Below are positions 58,193 through 64,000 of a stretch of DNA of 64,000 nucleotides, in pieces. Position numbers and translations under genes: made by a program. The notes under the pieces were generated by a model, which searched no databases, was not told the origin of the DNA, and worked only from the letters and a program-made list of their open reading frames with translations. The DNA comes from Kalmusia sp. IMI 367209 (Eukaryota; Ascomycota; Dothideomycetes; Pleosporales; Didymosphaeriaceae): NCBI GenBank assembly GCA_027946365.1, contig JAPEUQ010000014.1:62001-126000 (forward strand), in the 5' to 3' direction. Position 1 is the first letter of the stretch. The number at the start of each line of letters is the position of its first letter.

Positions 58193-60392
58193 ATGGCTCA
58201 AAAATCCGTAGCAATCATAGGTGCCGGTCCCGGTGGCCTCATAGCAGCTCGGAAACTGATGAAACTCACGCCATTCAAATTCGTCATCTTCGAGAAGACA
58301 ACGCGCGTCGGCGGACTCTGGGACCGCAACAGCTTCATTCACCCAGAGATGGTGACCAATTTCTGCAGATACACTGCCACCTTCTCCGACTTTGCCTGGG
58401 AGAGCGTGGATTTCGGAAGACCGGCGCCCGTGTATCCTCAAGCGTGGATGGTAGAAAAGTATTTGCAAGAGTACGGGAAGCTTATACCGGAAGGGTGTTA
58501 CGAATTTGATACTTGTGTGACGAGAGCGGCGAGAGAAGACGGGAAATGGAAGGTCGTCGCGGTGAACAATGGTGAGGAGAAGACGCGACATTTCGATTAT
58601 TTGGTTGTCGCAACGGGATACTTATCGATCCCGAAGGCACTAAAGTGCGAGATGGACGCTGGTCTTCGCGCAAACCCTCTTGTGCCCATTTTGCACAGTA
58701 CGAGCTACCGAAAGCTTGAACAAATCCTCCCAGTGGACGAACGCTCGACAAAAAGCCCCCCGCACTGTACTTGTCATCGGTGGCTCACACTCCGGCGCGG
58801 ATGTCTCTGGTCTCATTGCCCACCAAGCCTCAGATGCTCAGTGGAGTCCACAAGGAAACGAATATTGTTCTGGGGTCAAGATTGTTCACGTCATGCAGAA
58901 CACAATGCTTCCTGTTCCCGGCATGGTACGCAACAGGACAGCGGAGCATGTGTCGTTCCATCCTCTCGAATTCACGCTATGTGAACGATCGACCCGCGGA
59001 GCAGAGCCACTTTCATTCGTGTTTGGGCCCGCGGGCTTTCAAGAGAAACAAGGGTTGATGATGTTCTACAAAGAGGTCATCGAGGGTGGAGCTGGAGATT
59101 TTGACTTCGATGATGATTTGCCACCCTTTGCTATCATTAGCGATCGGTATTACCAACATGTGCAGGCCGGAACCATAAACCCTGTGATTGGAATGGTGAA
59201 AAGACTGGAGAAAGGGAAGGACTCTCACAGTATCACCGCTATAGTAGAAAGTAAAAATGGTGGACGTACTATCATCGACAATATTGCTGCAGTCATCAAC
59301 GCAACGGGCTTCAACTCCAGTGGTGGACTTGACTTTCTTGCCGACGAAATCAAGGTGCAGCTCGAATTCGACGCGGAAAACACGCGTCTCCCAGTGGTGT
59401 TGGACGCCAGCTACATGGCGCAGCACTCCAAAGCGCCCGACATTGCTCTCCTCGGCTTCGTCCCCGTGAACTGGGGCATCATGGAAATGCAGTGCCGTGC
59501 AGTCGCCTCCAGATGGACGGGCCGTCCATTTGACGAGGATCCTAAAGACGTTGCCGCTCTCGGAGCCTACATTCGTAACATGCGCCACGCAATCAAAGAT
59601 GTGAAAAGAAGGGCGGAAGTTCCGCAATTCTTGTTTGGGGACTACCTGGGTCTTATAGAGCAGGCTGCGAGAGAGCTGAAGATGACGAAGATCAATGGGA
59701 CATACGGCGATTTTGATGGGTTTCTATGCTCGGCTAGGTATGTTGGCCTAGGGGAAGAGAGGGGAGAGGCCATCAAGACAATGTACGCTGTACAGCATCT
59801 GCAGAAGGAGATACATGCTAAGAATCGCCTTCTTGCACAAGTTGTCTTCCAAGGGCTTTTAGGTCGGTGGAGAAGCGAGTCCCAAAACAACGGTGCCGCA
59901 CATGAGATTGATGCGCATCCTCGGTATCCCACGGCATCGGGGTATGACCTAGAGTACGTCATGGTCATCAAGAAGAATTTAGGGGAATTGGGTGAAGAAG
60001 ATACCCTGATAGCTCGATATGCCGAAGTGACAGATGAGATCACCCTCTGGGCAGTAGACCAGGGACAAGGCCTGAAAACAGGTTCTCTCATCTGTGCCAT
60101 CAACTTCGGTCGCGACGAGGATGGTGAGATCAGAGAGACGAGTGGAATGTTCTGTTCGGGTCTATCTTTTACGTATAATCTACGATTTAGAGGAAGCAGG
60201 CTCGATGGCTTCATCGTGGTGAGGAAGATGGGCGACGCTCCTGACGAGTCCTTTGCGTTTGGAACACCAAATATGGAGCCCATGGCTGAGAGAGTTGTAG
60301 TAGAGCCGGACCAGAAAGAATGGTCTGTGGTTGGGAAGCTCGGCGTGCAAGCTAATGGGAAAGGAGAGACCTTGGTTCGGACGGTGCTTTAG
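58193..60392 (+). CDS. FAD-dependent monooxygenase (FMO-like), frame interrupted once
   Basis: From the ATG at 58193 the protein starts MAQKSVAIIGAGPGGLIAAR, the FAD-binding GxGxxG, and EKTTRVGGLWDRNSF, the FMO-type motif. After about 185 residues the frame changes. The next frame has the NADPH-binding motif VLVIGGSHSGADVSG and runs to TAG 60390-60392. Skipping one base in the A5 run (58750-58754) or in the following C6 run joins the two, giving 732 residues. FMOs and related Baeyer-Villiger enzymes oxidise heteroatoms or ketones with NADPH and O2. The C-terminal ~170 residues (AHEIDAHPRYPTASGYDLEY...) are not part of a normal FMO and look like an extra beta-rich domain. It may be a recent pseudogene, an assembly error or a frameshifted gene. 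Confidence 0.8.
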
Positions 60393-60692
60393 GGGGTCTG
60401 CGGCTACTCGTCCTCTACCACTACATCGATAAAAATAAAAGTGTCTGGAGCGATATTTTCGAAGAATAGTTACGCTAGTATTTTCGAATTCTTTATCATG
60501 GAATTGGAAACCTAATGACAATGCGACTCAAGACCACACTAGTTCGAGAAGGGTTACACTTGTGTTTCCAAATTCTAGTCCCCAAACATTGCAAACTCGG
60601 CCACGGTGAAATGGGCACGTAGTTGGAGAACAACTATACGAATATTTCAAATCGTCAATCTAATTACGAGTTTACTAGAGGAGCAGCGAGTT
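60393..60692. other. intergenic, AT-rich
   Basis: 300 bp, AT-rich. It carries two imperfect copies of GATATTTTCGAA/GTATTTTCGAA near 60452-60490. No gene recognised. Confidence 0.5.
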
Positions 60693-61212
60693 TTGTACGA
60701 GAAAGCCGACAAGCAATGGTCTGAACGACCACTCATACCTCCTTCCTGCTCATGACGATGTCCCTCAACGTATTGCGCTCCAGTATGGTCGTCGTTATTT
60801 CGTCAGTTTCGACGCGCTACCTCGTAGCCCTTAGACAGCTCCCTTCACGGAAGCTCAAGCGGTGGCGCTGGACACGCTTTATTTCACCGGTGAACGGTTC
60901 TGCGTAAACACGGAGTTTCAGAAAGGTGACATATGATACGTGAACAATCTGGCTAATTTCATGCTCGTGATGGTTTCACGGACAGCCCAGGACAAACGTC
61001 AGTATCTGTATGTTCTTCCTGGTGCATACATCGATGATAACATAAACAGACGTCACCTTTTGCGGCTCTGGCTGCGAGACACTAAGAACGCGTGCGTTAT
61101 TTCGGCGGTGCTTTCTTTCAGATGGTCAGAAATCTATGAAGGTATCAAGCTGGACACGGAAGTCTTACCGCTTGAACCATTTTTGCGCGGCGCGGGGAAT
61201 AAGGAAAGGTAG
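60693..61212 (+). pseudogene. decayed TauD/TfdA family dioxygenase gene (C-terminal half)
   Basis: Reading through lesions gives a TauD/TfdA-like protein: VLYEKADKQWSERPL, then YLLPAHDDVPQRIALQYGRR, PFTEAQAVALDTLYFTGERF, FQKGDI, YVNNLANFHARDGFTDSPG, RHLLRLWLRDTKNA and IYEGIKLDTEVLPLEPFLRG. The HARDGF histidine and the Arg of RHLLRLWLRD match the iron and 2-oxoglutarate ligands of this family. Four lesions are visible: a one-base gain near 60735, TAG at 60832-60834, TGA at 60934-60936, and a one-base loss near 60960. A 52-bp intron with a GTCAGT donor (60998-61049) is still recognisable. Such enzymes hydroxylate small substrates with Fe(II), 2-oxoglutarate and O2. The N-terminal half with the first HxD was not found upstream. 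No working protein is expected. Confidence 0.75.
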
Positions 61213-62691
61213 TGAAGAGTGTTATAGTATAATTTTTCCTTATCTATACGGCAGACGATTACTTGATCGATTGCGTCATGATGGAGCCGCAGAAGATGTT
61301 CTTTGAGTACCAAAACTATACAAATTACGTTCACTAGGACTTCACCAAACTCGTAAATCTCGAGTACTCAAGCGGTCTTAGTGTTCCACTGTTTTCGAAA
61401 ATCCCGGCCGTGAGCCGCCTTTGAGCAGTTTATTTCATGCAACCCATTCCTGGCTTCGTCACTAAATTCTTTCGCTAATTTTCAGTGAACTTGCCCATAA
61501 CAACTAAATTCATAAGTCAACATCTTCTTTTGCTAGAACTGCAACTAGAGATACTCAAATACTTAAACATGACAAGCAGGCCCAAAGTGCTGCAATAAGA
61601 TATTGTTAACATCGTTTATATTTGGGATAGTGTATATACTACGGCACACGAGGTGAATTGTAGACCAACCCTTTGCAATTAGAAACGGGGATAAATTCTA
61701 ATCTAGACTACATGTCTTTGTACTTGATTAGGGGTCGTCTTGTAGGCAGAATACTGTGCAGACACTGCATTCTTGGCCTACCTAGGTAATCATTGCATTG
61801 GATAAAATTCAGCCGGCGCTAACGACATTGAGACCTCGTCATCGAACGGTTAAGACCATAGACTGCATGGCAATCGAATGTGAGCCCATATAGATTAATT
61901 GACGGTGGCAGCGCAGTAGTCTATTCTGAGCGTGATCCACTCAGGGTTATGTTACTTTGTTGTTTGGCTTTCTTTGTGCACTCAGGCGAGACCTCCACTA
62001 CCGGCCATTCACACACGACTTCTGCCTGGAATTACCCAAATATCTGTCAGAACCTCTAAAAATAAACAAGAAAGCCGTAAATAGCCTCCAAAAAAACTGT
62101 CAGCGAACACATTGAGCGCTTTGTCGGCCTATAACTTAATCGAACATAGAGCTCCTCTACCTAGCTACTTGTCCAGCCCTGCTTGATCTCGCGATTGCTT
62201 AGTCACACTTCATATTACCCGGAAACGCATATAATATTTACTAGTCAATCAAAAACAACTCATATTCCGTATTCAAAGTGGTTGTGCGACGCATGCTGCG
62301 CAGCGGTGAGGTGTTCATCATTACTACATGCGGTGACCCAACGGTTGCGCAACGACTTGCAGCTTCCAATTGGTGGCCACAGACACCGGTACTACCTCCC
62401 CAGCGTCTTATCTTAATGCACGCAAGCTATGATCGGGCCACGAAAAACCAATGAGACATCAAGATACTGATTATTAATGGTATCTCGAAACACAAAAGCG
62501 CCATCGCCATAGTGAAGCATGAGCATGCTACGAATAACGTGTCATGAGTGGAATCAGTGACAACCAAGACTTCTTTGCCACAGCTTTCTATCTTATAGTG
62601 GCCAAGATTCGAAGTGCCATAACACCATCTGCATTATCAACTACACGTTAGCCTCCATGTCATAATTCCACGTCCTCAACCACTTTTTAGC
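61213..62691. other. AT-rich empty stretch
   Basis: About 1.5 kb, AT-richer than the rest of the window. I looked for transposon ends, tRNA and further decayed genes and recognised none. Confidence 0.5.
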
Positions 62692-63804
62692 ATGGAATCT
62701 TTGAAAGACACTACCTTTATCGATCGCATGCGGATTCCAAGACCAGACGTTACGGAATCGGATGCTGCAGGCATTTTTGACACAGCTATCTTACTGGGGA
62801 TCTAAGAGAATTGGGTATTCAGCAAGATCGCAACTATCGGATTCCACACTATGAATGGGTCTTTCGTGCACAAGATCTGTTCGGCAGAATGCAACGTACT
62901 GGAGCTCGAAGCGCAGACTATGGCTATGCAATTTCTTCGAGCTAAACCGAACTTTCCTAGAGTGCCGAATATCATACCGGATATTCATAGCGAAGACATT
63001 CTCTTGCTCGTAATTCGGGATAAAAAATACCGCTTTCGCTTGCTGGAATACCTTGAGGGTGAACCGCTTATCGAACACGAGCATCTTTCCGAACTCTCCG
63101 TCGCTGCCATTGGTGCTTTTTGCGCCCGACTGACGCTCGGTCTAGCCGACTTTAAGCATTCGGGTCTAGATCGAAGCTTACAATGGGACCTGCGGCGTGC
63201 TGAACCAGTGATCAAGCACCTGATGTCTGCCACCGTAGAAGTGGAAAACCGAGACCAGATCGCTGCAGTAATCACTGATACACTGGAACGAATCCGTCCA
63301 TTCGAGAAACGACTTCGTGTACAAGCTGTACACCACGATCTCACGGGTGATAATATTCTCAGCCGCTCCCTTGAGTCTGAACATCTAATACCGGACGCTG
63401 TTATTGACTTTGGCGACGTCATGCTGGGATGGTTAGTAGGTGACCTTGCTGTCACTTGCTCCTGACTACTTCAATGCGTCGGAGACAATGCACTGGGGAT
63501 TCTACCAACAATCGGAGCTTACCACGCCATATGCCCACTGAACGATGCCGAAATTAAGACACTCTGGTCACTAATCGTGGCTCGTGCGGTGGTTCTCGTC
63601 GCTAGCAGTGAGCATCAACTCTCGATCGACCCGTCCAATGCATATGTGCGAAGTAATCTGGTGTACGAACGGAGAATCATAGAAATAGCTATAGACGTTG
63701 ACCCTTCGCTTATGGAAGCTGAAATTCGGAGAGCGATCGATAATCTAGGAGAATCAAGCGCTGCATGTGAGCTCGAACCACAGGTTGCAAGACAAGACAA
63801 CTGA
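62692..63804 (+). pseudogene. decayed aminoglycoside-phosphotransferase / hydroxylysine-kinase-like gene
   Basis: Starts MESLKDTTFIDRMRIPRPDV, with TESDAAGIFDT. A 60-base segment in another frame then codes YLTGDLRELGIQQDRNYRI, the family's substrate-entry motif. Frame 1 resumes at MNGSFVHKICSAE (62851). The catalytic loop HHDLTGDNIL and the metal-binding VIDFGD of the APH/choline-kinase fold are intact. After LAVTCS there is a TGA CTA stop (63463-63465). The same frame continues LLQCVGDNALGILPTIGAYH and AEIKTLWSLIVARAVVLVAS to the TGA at 63802-63804. The family includes hydroxylysine kinase, and bacterial or fungal proteins where this domain is fused before a class-III aminotransferase. Two compensating frame shifts and one stop indicate decay; no aminotransferase part is seen before the window ends. 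Bacterial origin is possible but unproven. Confidence 0.75.
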
Positions 63805-64000
63805 GTATCCATACACAGGAACAGGCGAGATGCAGGACTTCGTGTTGATGGTATTGAATGGGTATACTAATGACTACAATGTTCTGAAATTGGAATTCTC
63901 TCAAGTCATGTTCTTTGACAATATAAGATACTACGTGGGGCATTGTGTGCCTGTTGCCGGAAACATATGAACGTCTTTCATTCAAAATCAGTTGGATATA
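63805..64000. other. window end, nothing recognised
   Basis: 196 bp after the kinase remnant. A short open frame continues to 63970 without recognisable content. Confidence 0.5.

Noticed and set aside
60693..63804. RIP (repeat-induced point mutation) as the cause of the right-end decay
   Set aside because: The lesions include several single-base gains and losses, and no repeated copy is visible in the window; RIP makes only C-to-T type changes in repeats.

Overview
The window looks like a gene-dense piece of a filamentous ascomycete (Pezizomycotina) nuclear genome; Dothideomycetes is my best guess, by inference only. Evidence: genes with many short GT-AG introns (about 45-90 bp, often with CTAAC/CTGAC branch sites just before the acceptor), roughly even GC content, unclustered genes on both strands, and fungal-specific families (Byr4-like SIN regulator, Lif1/XRCC4, Pop8, Mnn4/LicD-like, Rab11). 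I saw no tRNA, rRNA, CRISPR array or intact transposon.

Left third (0-27 kb): the 5' part of an amino-acid permease leaves the window at base 1 (-). Then come Rab11/Ypt3 (-), a 1080-residue chromodomain protein with four CCCH zinc fingers (+), a small membrane protein (-), an acidic protein (+), an unknown gene with a probable frame break (-), an AT-hook protein (-), a 3.3 kb GC-rich divergent spacer, the SET2 H3K36 methyltransferase (+), mitochondrial GABA transaminase (+) and a 791-residue disordered protein (-).

Middle (27-54 kb): Lif1/XRCC4 (-) diverges from Byr4 (+). These are followed by a WD40 protein (+), an acyl-CoA dehydrogenase (+), a small tail-anchored-like protein (-), an F-box/LRR-like protein (-), a WW-domain low-complexity protein (+), the RNase P/MRP subunit Pop8 (-) and a 946-residue coiled-coil protein (-). 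The latter diverges from RVB2/Reptin (+), whose frame is broken by one extra A. After a 2.2 kb gene-poor stretch come an Mnn4/LicD-like protein (+) and a ubiquitin-like/WLM metalloprotease (+).

Right end (54-64 kb): this part is different in character. It holds an orphan gene with a 21-bp minisatellite encoding a basic tail, a decayed RING-finger gene, a flavin monooxygenase with a single-base frame break, a decayed TauD/TfdA dioxygenase (four lesions), a 1.5 kb empty stretch, and a decayed aminoglycoside-phosphotransferase-like kinase whose frame is interrupted by two compensating shifts and one TGA CTA stop. I read 56.8-64 kb as a gene graveyard, possibly a dying accessory or metabolic cluster. 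The rest is mostly ordinary housekeeping, with several chromatin/nuclear genes (chromodomain, AT-hook, SET2, RVB2) that need not be functionally linked by position.

Exon boundaries were worked out by hand from reading frame, GT-AG signals and family conservation. They are most secure for Rab11, SET2, GABA transaminase, Lif1, Byr4, RVB2, the WW protein and the coiled-coil gene.
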